From: Parazoarcus communis
Lineage (GTDB): Bacteria; Pseudomonadota; Gammaproteobacteria; Burkholderiales; Rhodocyclaceae
Length of the DNA stretch: 64,000 nucleotides
Direction: 5' to 3'
Assembly: GCF_003111665.1 (NCBI RefSeq)
Contig: NZ_CP022188.1
Span: 2,976,001-3,040,000, forward strand
Shown here: positions 46,031-54,893 of the stretch, in pieces
Layout of the letters: each line of letters starts with the position of its first letter
How positions within the stretch are numbered: position 1 is the stretch's first letter
Notes under the pieces: generated by a model
Database searches by the model: none
What the model was told of the DNA's origin: nothing
The model's input: the letters and a program-made list of their open reading frames with translations, nothing else
Program-made: the position numbers and the translations under genes

Positions 46031-46504
46031 TCAGCTGCGAATCTTCCGCATGCGCTCTGCGGGGGTGATGATGTCGGTGAGCCGGATGCCGAACTTGTCG
46101 TTTACGACCACGACTTCGCCCTGTGCAATGAGCGTACCGTTGACCAGCACGTCCATGGGTTCGCCGGCGAGCCCGTCGAGCTCGACGACCGAGCCGTGCG
46201 CGAGCTGGAGCAGGTTCCGGATCGACAGCTTGGTGCGGCCGAGCTCGACCGTGAGCTGGACCGGAATGTCCAGGATCATGTCGAAATCGTTGATCGCACC
46301 CGGTTTGCTGCCGGTCGAGCCGAAATCCTCGAACAGCTGGCTGGCCGGCTTGGCCTGGTAGGGCGATTCGTCCATCGCGGCGGCGGCGAGGTCGGCCGCA
46401 ACCTGTGCGGCCTCGCTGTCCACGCCCGACTCGGTCGCGGCCTGCTCCTGCATCGCAGCAGCCCAGTCGTCTTCACTGATCTGATTGTCTGTGTCGTCAG
46501 CCAT
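46031..46504 (-). CDS. fliN: flagellar motor switch protein FliN
   Basis: A 157-residue C-ring protein. The N-terminal half (1-75) is acidic and Ala-rich; the SpoA/FliN domain (about 78-155) has I-L-D-I-P-V-Q-L-T-V-E-L-G-R-T and V-L-V-N-G-T-L-I-A-Q-G-E-V-V-V-V-N-D-K-F-G-I-R in family form. ATG 46504 overlaps the fliM stop by 8 bases. Confidence 0.94.
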   Translation of the reverse strand: MADDTDNQISEDDWAAAMQEQAATESGVDSEAAQVAADLAAAAMDESPYQAKPASQLFEDFGSTGSKPGAINDFDMILDIPVQLTVELGRTKLSIRNLLQLAHGSVVELDGLAGEPMDVLVNGTLIAQGEVVVVNDKFGIRLTDIITPAERMRKIRS

Positions 46505-47507
46505 TCTGGCCTCCCGCTGGCTTGTTGATGTCCTGCTCCTCGCTGCCGATGAAGCGCTCGACCTTGATTGCGTACTGTCCGCTCTGTGTTCCGTGCCTGC
46601 ACTCGATGATGGGCACGCCATCGACTTCGGCCAGGAGCAGATCGTTTACGTGCAGGGGGATGACGTCGCCGACCCGCATGTTGACGATGTCCCGCAGGCT
46701 CACCTTGGCTGTGCCGAGATTGCAGGTCAGCTCGACCTCGGCCGTTTGCAGCTGCCGCGACAGCAGGTTTTCCCAGCGCCGGTCCTGCGTCAGGTGGTCG
46801 CTCTGCATGGTGGAGTAGAGCAGGTCGCGAATCGGCTCGACCATGGAGTAGGGGAAGCAGAAGTGCATTTCCGCCTGTGCGCCGCCAAGTTCCAGCGAGA
46901 AGCTGGTCGCGAGCACGATCTCGGATGGCGTCGCGATGTTGGCAAACTGCGAATTCATCTCCGAGCGGACGTATTCCAGTTCGAGTTTGAATACCGGTGC
47001 CCAGGCTTTGCTGTACTCGGCAAAGACCACATTCAGCATGCCCTGGATGATGCGCTGCTCGGTGGGGGTGAAATCCCGCCCCTCGACCCGGGTGTGAAAG
47101 CGACCGTCGCCGCCGAACATGTTGTCGACGACGAGAAAGACCAGGTTGGGATCGAATACCACCAGCCCCGTGCCGCGCAGGGGTTTTGCAACGACCAGGT
47201 TCAGGTTGGTCGGTACCACCAGGTTGCGCACGAACTCGGCGTACTTCTGCACCCTGATCGGACCAACCGAGACCTCGGCATTGCGATGCATGTAGTTGAA
47301 CAGGCCGATCCGCAGGTAACGGGCGAAGCGCTCGTTGATGAGCTCCATGGTGGGCATGCGCCCACGCACGATGCGTTCCTGGGTGGCCATGTTGTAGGGG
47401 CGTACGCCCCCATCGTCGACCTCTTCTTCGGCCGGCTCGTCGGACTCCCCGCTGACGCCACGGAGCAGCGCATCAACTTCTTCCTGGGAGAGAAAGTCCG
47501 AAGACAT
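46497..47507 (-). CDS. fliM: flagellar motor switch protein FliM
   Basis: A 336-residue C-ring protein. Its first residues, F-L-S-Q-E-E-V-D-A-L-L-R-G-V, form the CheY-P binding segment. The CheC-like middle domain contains N-M-F-G-G-D-G-R, and the C-terminal SpoA domain ends near S-G-Q-Y-A-I-K-V. The intact N-terminal peptide implies chemotactic control even though no che genes are in the window. Confidence 0.95.
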   Translation of the reverse strand: MSSDFLSQEEVDALLRGVSGESDEPAEEEVDDGGVRPYNMATQERIVRGRMPTMELINERFARYLRIGLFNYMHRNAEVSVGPIRVQKYAEFVRNLVVPTNLNLVVAKPLRGTGLVVFDPNLVFLVVDNMFGGDGRFHTRVEGRDFTPTEQRIIQGMLNVVFAEYSKAWAPVFKLELEYVRSEMNSQFANIATPSEIVLATSFSLELGGAQAEMHFCFPYSMVEPIRDLLYSTMQSDHLTQDRRWENLLSRQLQTAEVELTCNLGTAKVSLRDIVNMRVGDVIPLHVNDLLLAEVDGVPIIECRHGTQSGQYAIKVERFIGSEEQDINKPAGGQNG

Positions 47508-47517
47508 GTTGGCCTCG

Positions 47518-48081
47518 TTACTGAATGATGAACGAGTTGAAAAGAACCGACTGGACCGGCGTCGCCACCGTCATCCGCTGACCGGGGGCGGGAGGGGGAA
47601 AGCCCAGCGCACTATTGACCTGGTCGAGAATTTCCAGCGCCAGCGCCTCGCGCCCTTCGATGGTCTGAACCTCGGACGGAAGTTTGCTCGACAGCAGCAG
47701 GTTGATGCGATGCCGGATCTCGGGCATGAAGCCCTTGAGTGCATCGGCCGTCTTCTGGTCGGTCACGCGCAGCGCGATGATGGCCTGCAGATAGTGGTCA
47801 CCCTCTTCACGGCGCAGGTTCACGGTGAACGCATCGAGCGCGGCAAAGACCGGCGGGCGGCTCAGATCCACGGCGCTCGGCGGGGCCACTGCTGCCGGAG
47901 CTTCCGCATGATCGCCGTTCTCGCCGCCACCCTTCTTGAGCAGGATGAGCGCGCCGATTGCGCCAGCGACAACGATCAGCAGAACCAGCACCACGATGAT
48001 GATGATCATCAGCATCTTGCCACCCTTCTTGGGTGGTGCATCACCTGCGGGTGCTTCCGGCTTGTTTGGGGCTTTCGCCAT
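47518..48081 (-). CDS. fliL: flagellar basal-body associated protein FliL
   Basis: A 187-residue single-pass membrane protein that associates with the stators. A Pro/Lys-rich cytoplasmic start (1-22) precedes one membrane helix rich in Ile/Val (about 24-48), and the periplasmic stomatin-like part ends with the family's S-V-L-F-N-S-F-I-I-Q. GGAG at the expected distance from the ATG. It is 10 bp ahead of fliM. Confidence 0.92.
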   Translation of the reverse strand: MAKAPNKPEAPAGDAPPKKGGKMLMIIIIVVLVLLIVVAGAIGALILLKKGGGENGDHAEAPAAVAPPSAVDLSRPPVFAALDAFTVNLRREEGDHYLQAIIALRVTDQKTADALKGFMPEIRHRINLLLSSKLPSEVQTIEGREALALEILDQVNSALGFPPPAPGQRMTVATPVQSVLFNSFIIQ

Positions 48082-48146
48082 GAAACTCTCCTTTTCCTAC
48101 GCCTGGATTATGGCTCATCGCCATCTCGGCCCAAGCGCGGAAAAGT

Positions 48147-48161
48147 GGGGCAGAGTGCCCC
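48147..48161 (-). terminator. short hairpin between fliK and fliL
   Basis: GGGGCA / TGCCCC with a 3-base loop lies 13 bp after the fliK stop and is followed on the minus strand by ACTTTTCC. It could attenuate readthrough into fliL. The T run is short. Confidence 0.4.
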
Positions 48162-48174
48162 TTATTCATGCGCT

Positions 48175-49392
48175 TCAGGCGAAGGTGTCGACCAGCCCTT
48201 CAATTTGTCTGACCCAGCGAGTGGCCGGTGCGGCCCCACCTGCGTCCATGTCGTTCTGTCCAATGCCGCCGCGACCGCCACGTTGACCGCGATCGTCACC
48301 AGATGCCTGCTGCTCGCCAGAGGTGCTCACGTTGGCCTGCCCGAGACTGATGCCCGACTGCGCCAGAATCTCGCGCAACTTGGGCATGGCCTGCTCCAGC
48401 GCGTCGCGTGCCGACTGGGTCGCAGCGACAAACTGGGCGGTGGTCTGATCGCCGTTCAGGTTGATCGAGACTTCGACCTTGCCCAGATGCGGCGGCGTGA
48501 GCACCAGTTCTGCCTTGCTCTCCGCACGACCGACCATCCACATGACCCGGCTGCCGACTTCGTCTGCCCACGCGGACTGGCCTGCGGGCGTGGCGACCGT
48601 CAGTTGCGGCGCAGACGTCGTGATCTGGCCCGGCTGGCGCAGCGAGTGCATGAACGAGGTCTGCGCGCCGTCGGGCATGTCTGCGCTGACCGTCTGCAAG
48701 GCTGTTGCCGCGCGTTCTGCGAAACTCGATTGCGCTTCAGGTCTGAGTTGCAGCGGAATCGCACTTTGCCCCTGTTGGCCGGCCTGAGCAAAGTTCAGCG
48801 CAGGCTTCGGGAGCGAATCGGCGGAATTCTGAAGTGATTTTCCCTGGGTGTCACCCGCCAGGGCGATATTTGCGGCGAGACCGGCCTTGTTTGATCCGTC
48901 GGCGGCAATCGCAGCCGTGGCCGTGCGCTCCCTGGCGCCAGGCAGCAGGGCGGCAATCGCTGCCGGCAGACCGGCAATCGCCATTGCCGCCTCCGTGGGT
49001 TCATTTGCCGCTTCGGAAGTCGCCGGCGCCTCTGTCTTCGCTTCGTTTCCGGCCTGCGAGTCTGCAGGAGCGGTGTCCCGTTCGGCCGGCTCACTGCGCG
49101 CCGTGTCGGCGCGCTCCGGCTCTCGCGACTCGCGCGCGCGCTCCGGCGCTTTCTCGGCTTCGGATGCGGAGTCGGACCTGGATTCGGGCCGGGACTGCGC
49201 GTCCTGACTGCGTTCCGTGCTCGATGTTGCCTCGTGGCGGGGGCTGGCGTCCTTGCTCCGGAGCTGTCCGCGCAGCACGTCGGAGAAGCCCGACGAAGTG
49301 GCGTCTCGGGAATAGGCGCTACTGTTCGCCTTGCTTCCCGCTGTCGACAGGAAGGGAAAGGTCTGCGAACTCGATGCAATCTGGGATGCCAT
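48175..49392 (-). CDS. fliK: flagellar hook-length control protein FliK
   Basis: A 405-residue secreted ruler that triggers the FlhB switch. The N-terminal two thirds is low-complexity (Ser/Ala/Glu/Arg-rich, many E-R-A/S-E repeats). The C-terminal hook-length domain (about 285-370) has A-E-L-V-L-T-P-P-H-L-G-K-V-E-V-S-I-N and A-L-E-Q-A-M-P-K-L-R-E-I-L-A-Q-S-G. A Gly/Gln/Arg-rich tail follows. ATG 49392 has GAGG at a good distance; the frame open to 49434 would start inside the promoter. Confidence 0.92.
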   Translation of the reverse strand: MASQIASSSQTFPFLSTAGSKANSSAYSRDATSSGFSDVLRGQLRSKDASPRHEATSSTERSQDAQSRPESRSDSASEAEKAPERARESREPERADTARSEPAERDTAPADSQAGNEAKTEAPATSEAANEPTEAAMAIAGLPAAIAALLPGARERTATAAIAADGSNKAGLAANIALAGDTQGKSLQNSADSLPKPALNFAQAGQQGQSAIPLQLRPEAQSSFAERAATALQTVSADMPDGAQTSFMHSLRQPGQITTSAPQLTVATPAGQSAWADEVGSRVMWMVGRAESKAELVLTPPHLGKVEVSINLNGDQTTAQFVAATQSARDALEQAMPKLREILAQSGISLGQANVSTSGEQQASGDDRGQRGGRGGIGQNDMDAGGAAPATRWVRQIEGLVDTFA

Positions 49393-49429
49393 GGTCTTGC
49401 CCTCTTCAGCGTGTGTCACGCTTGGTAAG

Positions 49430-49445
49430 AGCAAACAGCGTGCCA
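49430..49445 (-). promoter_or_regulatory. sigma-54 promoter of the fliK-R operon (exact consensus)
   Basis: On the minus strand TGGCACG-CTGT-TTGCT fits the -24/-12 consensus TGGCACG-N4-TTGCW with no mismatch. It lies in the 63-bp gap between fliJ and fliK, with an expected start near 49418, about 25 bases before the fliK ATG. Confidence 0.85.
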
Positions 49446-49455
49446 GTCCTCGCGC

Positions 49456-49902
49456 TCAGTCGCCGTCGCGCTCGAGGTGCTGCCGTGCAGCGTGTTCGTC
49501 GCTGGCGCGTTGCTCCTGGCGCGACTCGTGGCGCGACTGCTGGTCCTGGTGACGCTGGGAGAGGGTGTCAAAGGCTCGCACCTTGTTTCGTTGGGCCATC
49601 CAGACCTTCTGGCCCTGACTGGTGTGATTCCGCGATTGTTCGACAACCACGTGCTGCGCAGCGATGGCGTCGTCGATGCGGTTGATGAAGGCGGTGTAAT
49701 TGCGCAACTCGTCAGGCCCGATGCCGGCGCGGGCTGCATCGACAAAGCGCTCCCGGTACTCGGCGCGATAGTTCTCAAGCATCTCGAGTTTCTGCTGGCC
49801 ACTGCGCTCGGATGCGATCAACTCACCAAGGCGACGCGCAGCGTCGTCCATGCGGGTGTTGGCGAGGTCGAGCAGCGGTTGCAGCGGAAATTTGCCTGTC
49901 AT
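49456..49902 (-). CDS. fliJ: flagellar export protein FliJ
   Basis: A 148-residue coiled-coil protein of the export ATPase complex. It opens F-P-L-Q-P-L-L-D-L-A, like FliJ, and continues as two long helices rich in Arg/Gln/Glu; the C-terminal half is strongly charged (H-Q-D-Q-Q-S-R-H-E-S-R-Q-E). ATG 49902 gives the usual length. Its normal partner genes fliH and fliI are not upstream; two GGDEF genes are. A TACAAT -10-like box lies at 49931-49936 on the minus strand. Confidence 0.88.
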   Translation of the reverse strand: MTGKFPLQPLLDLANTRMDDAARRLGELIASERSGQQKLEMLENYRAEYRERFVDAARAGIGPDELRNYTAFINRIDDAIAAQHVVVEQSRNHTSQGQKVWMAQRNKVRAFDTLSQRHQDQQSRHESRQEQRASDEHAARQHLERDGD

Positions 49903-49968
49903 GGGTGCGCAGCGGTTATTGACCGAGGGTATTGTAGTCGACCCTTGGGCACTGGCGGCAAACACGGC

Positions 49969-51801
49969 TTACGACAAGGTCGCATTGCCTGCTTCCTGCG
50001 GAAGCCCGGAGCGCACGACACGGTTCTTGCCACTCTGCTTGGCTTCGTACATGGCCGCATCGGCGCGCGCCAGCACGACATCGATCGTTTCGTCGTGTGC
50101 ACGTGGCGTCACGCCGGCACTGAACGTAATGACGACCCGCTGTTCGCCGGACATGAAGAATACCCGGGTGAGCTCGCGCTGCAGGCGCACCAGTGTCTGA
50201 TCGGCCTGCTCAAGAGTGGTCTCGGGGAGGATGATGACGAACTCCTCGCCACCATAGCGGGCGAGCGTGTCCTGCGGACGGAGGTTGTCGCGCACCACTC
50301 GCGACAGATGCACGAGGGCATCGTCACCCGTCTGGTGGCCGAGCGTGTCGTTGAGCTTCTTGAAGTTGTCGATGTCGAGCAGCGCGACGCACAGCGGGAT
50401 GTCGTGCCGTTGTGCCCGTGCCGCCTCACGAATGAAGACTTCTTCCAGTCCGCGCCGGTTGAGGCTGCCGGTGAGCTGGTCGTGGCGCACCAGGTGGCTG
50501 GCTTCTTCCAGTTCCTTGTGCAGGCTGTCGATCCGCTTCTCTGCATCAAGGGCACGCTGCCTGGCGGCTGAAAGATCATCACGCGAGCGTTCGGCCTGAA
50601 TCTGGATGCTACGGGTTTCGGTCATGACCTCGTCGAGCAGGTGGCCAATCTCGGAGATGTCGCGTGCGGCGGCGATCTTCCGTGCGCAGCTTCCCATGCG
50701 GTCGTGGTAGCTCCCGGTCGACTCGGCGAAGCTGGCAAGCTGATCCACGAATCCGGCAAGCATCTCCTTGAGCATGAGCTGAGCTTGCGAGAGGTTGTGC
50801 TTGAGCTGGCTCTGCTTGTAGATCACTTCCTTCAGACGCCGGCTCGCGTCGTCGATCAGGCGGGGAGTCGCGGGTTTGTCGACAATGTCGCGCAGCATCT
50901 CGATCTGACCGCCGAGCCACTGGTCGTCGATGACCAGTTCGTCGATGTTCTCCAGCAGGAGCTTGAGCAGATCGAGCAAGCCGGCACGGATCTCGGAATC
51001 GTCCGCAGCCGTCATTTCGAGGCGATGCGCGAACTTGCGCAGCTGTTTGCCGACGACGGCAAGCGCGTGCGTATCGGTGGCGCTTCGGGTCGCGTTCGCG
51101 ATGAGCCTGGCGTCGCTGATCAGTTCGGGATGGTCGGTGAGAAAAGCTGGCAGCACCGATTCCATGGTCAATGCGAGGAGTTCGCGCAGGGCGCGGATGA
51201 GCTCGGTGGCATCGGCGTCCGCGGTGACCAGCGTGTCGGACGAGGAGGGCGTCGATGCCGTCGATGCCTGCGGCGTCTGTTCGGGCAGCTCGGGAGTTTC
51301 GCCGGGCGCGGGACGTTCGGGATCGACCGGTGCCTGGCCCCATGCCCGCAACAGCGCCTGAAGGCGTGTGTGCAACGTATTGGGATCACTCGCACCGAGC
51401 ACGCGTTCGAGCGATTCGCGTTTGCGGGCCGAGGTCCATCCGAGCTGTCTGCCCTCCCATTGGCGCAGCAAAGTGGCGATGAGCTCATTCCATGCCTGCG
51501 GCTTCTCCGCACTCAGGCATGCCAGATACTGGTCAAGCGCGCGCTCGGCAGCGCCTGTGTCGGTTTCGTTCAGTGCCTGGTCGAGCTGTCGCGCGAGGCG
51601 CTGTCGCTCTGCCGTGTCGCGCGGCAGCTGCTGGGCGATACGGCGCACGAAGCGCTCGGGAACCGGTGCGGCGGCAGGCTTGGTGCCGGCGATCTCGTGA
51701 TACAGGCGCAGGTAGTTCTCCGGCGTCGGCGGGGTGCGTCGCATCGCGAGCTGGCGCAGTGTCTCGCGCGCAATCTCGGAGGGGTTTGTGGGTTCTGCCA
51801 T
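49969..51801 (-). CDS. GGDEF diguanylate cyclase with unclassified helical N-terminal region (paralogue 1)
   Basis: A 610-residue protein that should make cyclic di-GMP from GTP. The C-terminal GGDEF domain (about 435-605) has the active G-G-E-E-F site, preceded at five residues by R-P-Q-D, the product-inhibition I-site (RxxD). Residues 1-430 have no membrane helix and look helical, with a coiled coil before the GGDEF domain. The start E-I-A-R-E-T-L-R-Q-L-A and P-P-T-P-E-N-Y-L-R-L-Y is shared with the adjacent paralogue. The place beside fliJ suggests, but does not prove, control of motility. Confidence 0.88.
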   Translation of the reverse strand: MAEPTNPSEIARETLRQLAMRRTPPTPENYLRLYHEIAGTKPAAAPVPERFVRRIAQQLPRDTAERQRLARQLDQALNETDTGAAERALDQYLACLSAEKPQAWNELIATLLRQWEGRQLGWTSARKRESLERVLGASDPNTLHTRLQALLRAWGQAPVDPERPAPGETPELPEQTPQASTASTPSSSDTLVTADADATELIRALRELLALTMESVLPAFLTDHPELISDARLIANATRSATDTHALAVVGKQLRKFAHRLEMTAADDSEIRAGLLDLLKLLLENIDELVIDDQWLGGQIEMLRDIVDKPATPRLIDDASRRLKEVIYKQSQLKHNLSQAQLMLKEMLAGFVDQLASFAESTGSYHDRMGSCARKIAAARDISEIGHLLDEVMTETRSIQIQAERSRDDLSAARQRALDAEKRIDSLHKELEEASHLVRHDQLTGSLNRRGLEEVFIREAARAQRHDIPLCVALLDIDNFKKLNDTLGHQTGDDALVHLSRVVRDNLRPQDTLARYGGEEFVIILPETTLEQADQTLVRLQRELTRVFFMSGEQRVVITFSAGVTPRAHDETIDVVLARADAAMYEAKQSGKNRVVRSGLPQEAGNATLS

Positions 51802-51835
51802 ATGGCTCTGAAGTGAGGTGCGGAGTGAGCGCGTA

Positions 51836-53635
51836 TCAGGCCGAGTTCACGACCCGGTTCTTGCCCGCACGTTTTGCGGCATACATGGCCTTGTCGGCGC
51901 GTTCGATCGCATTCATGGGGTCTTCGGTGTCGCCAAGACAGGCGATGCCGGCGCTGAAGGTGATCAGCAGATGCTGATGCTGCGCGAGGAAATAGCGGCG
52001 CGTGAGCTCGCGCTGGAGTCGAACGAGGATGATCTGGGCCTGATCAGGCTCCGTTTCCGGCAGCAGGATGAGAAACTCCTCGCCGCCATAGCGCGCAATC
52101 GAATCCTGAGGGCGCAGCGTTTCCTTCACTACGCGGGCGAGGTGTCGGAGCGCATTGTCGCCCACCACATGGCCGTGTGCGTCATTGATCTGCTTGAAGT
52201 TGTCGACGTCCAGCAGTGCAATACTCAGCGACGTGCCGGAACGGCGCATGCGTGCAATTTCGCGCTCGAGGGCTTCATCCAGGCCCTTGCGGTTGAGTGC
52301 GCCGGTCAGCGGATCGTGGCGGACAAGCTCGCTGGTTTCGTCGAGTTCGCGCTGCAGCTGGACGATCTGCTGATTTGCCGACTCGACCTGTTCGCGCAGG
52401 CGCGAGAGCTCTTCGCCCGAGCGGTGTGCGGACTGTTGCGTGGTCTGCGTTTCGCGCAGCACTTCCTCGACGACGTCCGAAAGCTCCTTGATGTCGTGCG
52501 CTTCGCTGATTCGGCGCGCGCTTTCGGTCAGCACAACCTCATAGTGCTCGGTGGACGTGGAGAAGGCCGACAACTGGTCGATGAAGCCGGCCAGCATCGA
52601 CTTGAGCTTTTGCTGCGCGTCAGTCAGCTGGTGTTTCAGCTGGCTTTGCTTGTCGATGACCTTGCGCAGCCTGCGCTCGACCTCGTCGAGCAGTCGCAGG
52701 TCCAGGGGCTGCTCGAAAGTGTCCGCAATCAAGGTCAGTTGCCCGTGCAGCCAGCTGTCGTCGACGATCAGTTCGCGGACGTTGTCGACGATCAGCCTGA
52801 GCAGATTGAGCAGCGCCTCGCGTATTTCCCGCTGTTCATCACCGCTCCACGCGGCTCGGGCAATCAGGCGGTCGAGGCGCGCTGCAAGCTCGGCGACCTG
52901 TTCGGGGCTTTTCGGCGCCACGACCTGGGCGGCGATGGCGTTGGCTTCGGAAGCGAGTTCCTCGTCGTTTGCGAGCGGGGCAATGCAACCCGTCAGGAGC
53001 TTGGCGAGCAGCGGCCCGAGTACGTCTGCGGAGGCCGCAGGCGCGTTATCCCTGGGTGGCATGGCAGCATGCTGTTCGCTGCCGGTCTGTTCGTTCCAGC
53101 TCCGCACAAGGGCGTGAAGCCGCAGGTGAAGCTGGTCGGGGTCGGCACAGGCAGCCAGCACATGTTCGAGCGAGTCGCGCTTGCGACCCGGGGTGATGTT
53201 CTGGTGATGCCGCTCAAGTTCGCGGACGAGATCCCGGATCAGCGGTGTCCATGGCTTGGGCTCGCTCGCCTGCATTCCGCTGATGGTGAGCATCGACTGG
53301 CGCAGGACGGACCACTGCCCGCTGGCGACGGCTTTTTCGAAGACCCGGGCAAGGCGCAAGGCCTGCGGCGTGGATCGCGGCAGGGCTTCTGCAATGGCTT
53401 TCAGTGTTCTTGCCGGAAAGGCATCCTCAGCCGCGGTGCCGGCGATCTGAAAGTACAGTTCGCGGAAGTTGTCAGGCGTCGGCGGGATCTTTTGCGTCGC
53501 CAGTCGCAACAGGGCTTCCCGTGCAATCTCGGACGGGGTTGGCGCGTGAGCGCCTCCCGCCTTCCCGTGGCTGCGGGCAGTCGAAGCTCGATCGTCCGTA
53601 TTCGGTTGCGCGGCGGGCTGCCCTGCTTGCGTCAT
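51836..53635 (-). CDS. GGDEF diguanylate cyclase with unclassified helical N-terminal region (paralogue 2)
   Basis: A 599-residue paralogue of the neighbouring GGDEF protein, 34 bp upstream in the same operon. The catalytic G-G-E-E-F with R-P-Q-D five residues before it, D-P-L-T-G-A-L-N-R-K-G-L and I-A-L-L-D-V-D-N-F-K-Q-I-N are clear. The N-terminal region again begins E-I-A-R-E-A-L-L-R-L-A then P-P-T-P-D-N-F-R-E-L-Y, after a 35-residue low-complexity leader. No membrane segment is visible, so both are probably cytosolic with a sensing region of unknown ligand. Confidence 0.88.
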   Translation of the reverse strand: MTQAGQPAAQPNTDDRASTARSHGKAGGAHAPTPSEIAREALLRLATQKIPPTPDNFRELYFQIAGTAAEDAFPARTLKAIAEALPRSTPQALRLARVFEKAVASGQWSVLRQSMLTISGMQASEPKPWTPLIRDLVRELERHHQNITPGRKRDSLEHVLAACADPDQLHLRLHALVRSWNEQTGSEQHAAMPPRDNAPAASADVLGPLLAKLLTGCIAPLANDEELASEANAIAAQVVAPKSPEQVAELAARLDRLIARAAWSGDEQREIREALLNLLRLIVDNVRELIVDDSWLHGQLTLIADTFEQPLDLRLLDEVERRLRKVIDKQSQLKHQLTDAQQKLKSMLAGFIDQLSAFSTSTEHYEVVLTESARRISEAHDIKELSDVVEEVLRETQTTQQSAHRSGEELSRLREQVESANQQIVQLQRELDETSELVRHDPLTGALNRKGLDEALEREIARMRRSGTSLSIALLDVDNFKQINDAHGHVVGDNALRHLARVVKETLRPQDSIARYGGEEFLILLPETEPDQAQIILVRLQRELTRRYFLAQHQHLLITFSAGIACLGDTEDPMNAIERADKAMYAAKRAGKNRVVNSA

Positions 53636-53899
53636 TCAGTTGATCCGTATGGTGTCGGATAGCGGGGGTAAATCGATTTGCGGTTGGCGGTTCGCGACGA
53701 TTATGCCTTTGTCTCGTTCGGATAACCACTGTCCTGCAAAGCCATCACGACCGGTGGGGTCGCCCGGACGGGGCGTGTCTGCGATCATGCCGCAGCGCGC
53801 GGGCGGTCGTTTCTGTTTCGCCGCATTTCCCGGCCGTCATTGTGGCGTGCTTTGCGGGGTTGGCATCGGAAGGCGCCGTTCTTGGCGTCAGCCTCCGAC
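53636..53899. other. intergenic region upstream of the GGDEF operon
   Basis: These 264 bp separate the GGDEF operon start from the BtuF-like gene end. They hold no credible frame and I could not place a promoter with confidence; the GGDEF promoter should lie here. Confidence 0.5.
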
Positions 53900-54700
53900 T
53901 CACGGTGCGGCTTTCGACCACTCGGCGATGCACTGCGCCAGGGCGGGCAGGCCTTCGCGGATCGCAACCGGCCCGGGAGACAGAATGACTGCGGATTTTA
54001 TCTCGTGAATCCGTCCGTTGCGCACGGCAGGCACGTTCGCCCAGCCAGGGCGGGCCGCGACTTTCTCCGGGCGAAAGCGCTTCCCGCACCATGAGCCGAT
54101 GATGATGTCGGGTGCCCTGCGGGCCGCCTCCATCGGATCGGCGAGAATGCGGTCCCGAGCGGCGGGGCAGGCAGCCAGTTCGCCAAATACATCATCCCCG
54201 CCGGCAATGTCGATCAGCTCTGATACCCAGCGAATGCCGGAAATGGCCGGGTCGTCCCATTCCTCGAAGTACACCCGCGGGCGTCGCGCGTTGGCGGCGG
54301 CCCGTTTGCGGGTGCTCTCGATCAGCCCCTCGAGCTCTTCAACCAGTGCGCTGGCCCGGCCTGTTGCACCCACCAGCCGGCCCACGGTTTCGATCATTGC
54401 GAGAATGTCATCGACGCTGCGCTGGTTGAATACATGCACCGGCACGCCCGCCCTGACCAGCGCACTCGCGATGTCCGCCTGCAGATCGGAAAAGCACAGC
54501 ACGAGGTCTGGTGAGACCGCCAGAATCCGTTCGAGGTCACCGCTGGTGAAGGCAAATACCTTGGGTTTCTCCTTTCGTGCCTGGGGCGGGATGACGGTGT
54601 AGCCGGAAATGCCGACGATGCGGTCGGCTTCGCCGAGGGCGTACAGGACTTCTACCGTCTCTGTGCTCAGGCACACGATTCGCGCAGGCAATCTGCTCAT
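53900..54700 (-). CDS. BtuF-like (TroA-fold) cobalamin/metal-chelate binding protein without signal peptide
   Basis: A 266-residue helical-backbone binding protein like BtuF (class III periplasmic binding protein). Strand R-I-V-C-L-S-T-E-T-V-E-V-L-Y-A-L-G and the D-L-V-L-C-F-S-D-L-Q segment are typical, with the long connecting helix near 125-150. ATG 54700 gives a protein starting at the first strand, with no signal peptide; the frame open to 54754 adds no signal either. No permease or ATPase gene is adjacent. It may be a cytosolic relative, or secreted by another route. Divergent from the ATP-grasp gene. Confidence 0.75.
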   Translation of the reverse strand: MSRLPARIVCLSTETVEVLYALGEADRIVGISGYTVIPPQARKEKPKVFAFTSGDLERILAVSPDLVLCFSDLQADIASALVRAGVPVHVFNQRSVDDILAMIETVGRLVGATGRASALVEELEGLIESTRKRAAANARRPRVYFEEWDDPAISGIRWVSELIDIAGGDDVFGELAACPAARDRILADPMEAARRAPDIIIGSWCGKRFRPEKVAARPGWANVPAVRNGRIHEIKSAVILSPGPVAIREGLPALAQCIAEWSKAAP

Positions 54701-54893
54701 GGGGCTCCGGGGGCTTTCGTGGTCGGTGCGGTATTGTGGGGCATCGGCAACCATGTTTCATGCATGACGGGCTTGCCCGGGCCAGAGCGTGATCAGAAGG
54801 CGAGCGACAATTCATGGAGCCGGCTGTTTCCGCGCAGGGCTGGCCGGCGGCGGCGCTGTGCTGCTGCGATACAATCCGCGCAAACGACGCCAC

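Noticed and set aside
51818..53662. 614-codon plus-strand open frame opposite the second GGDEF gene
   Set aside because: The minus strand has an intact GGDEF domain with I-site; the plus frame is low-complexity and has no start signal.
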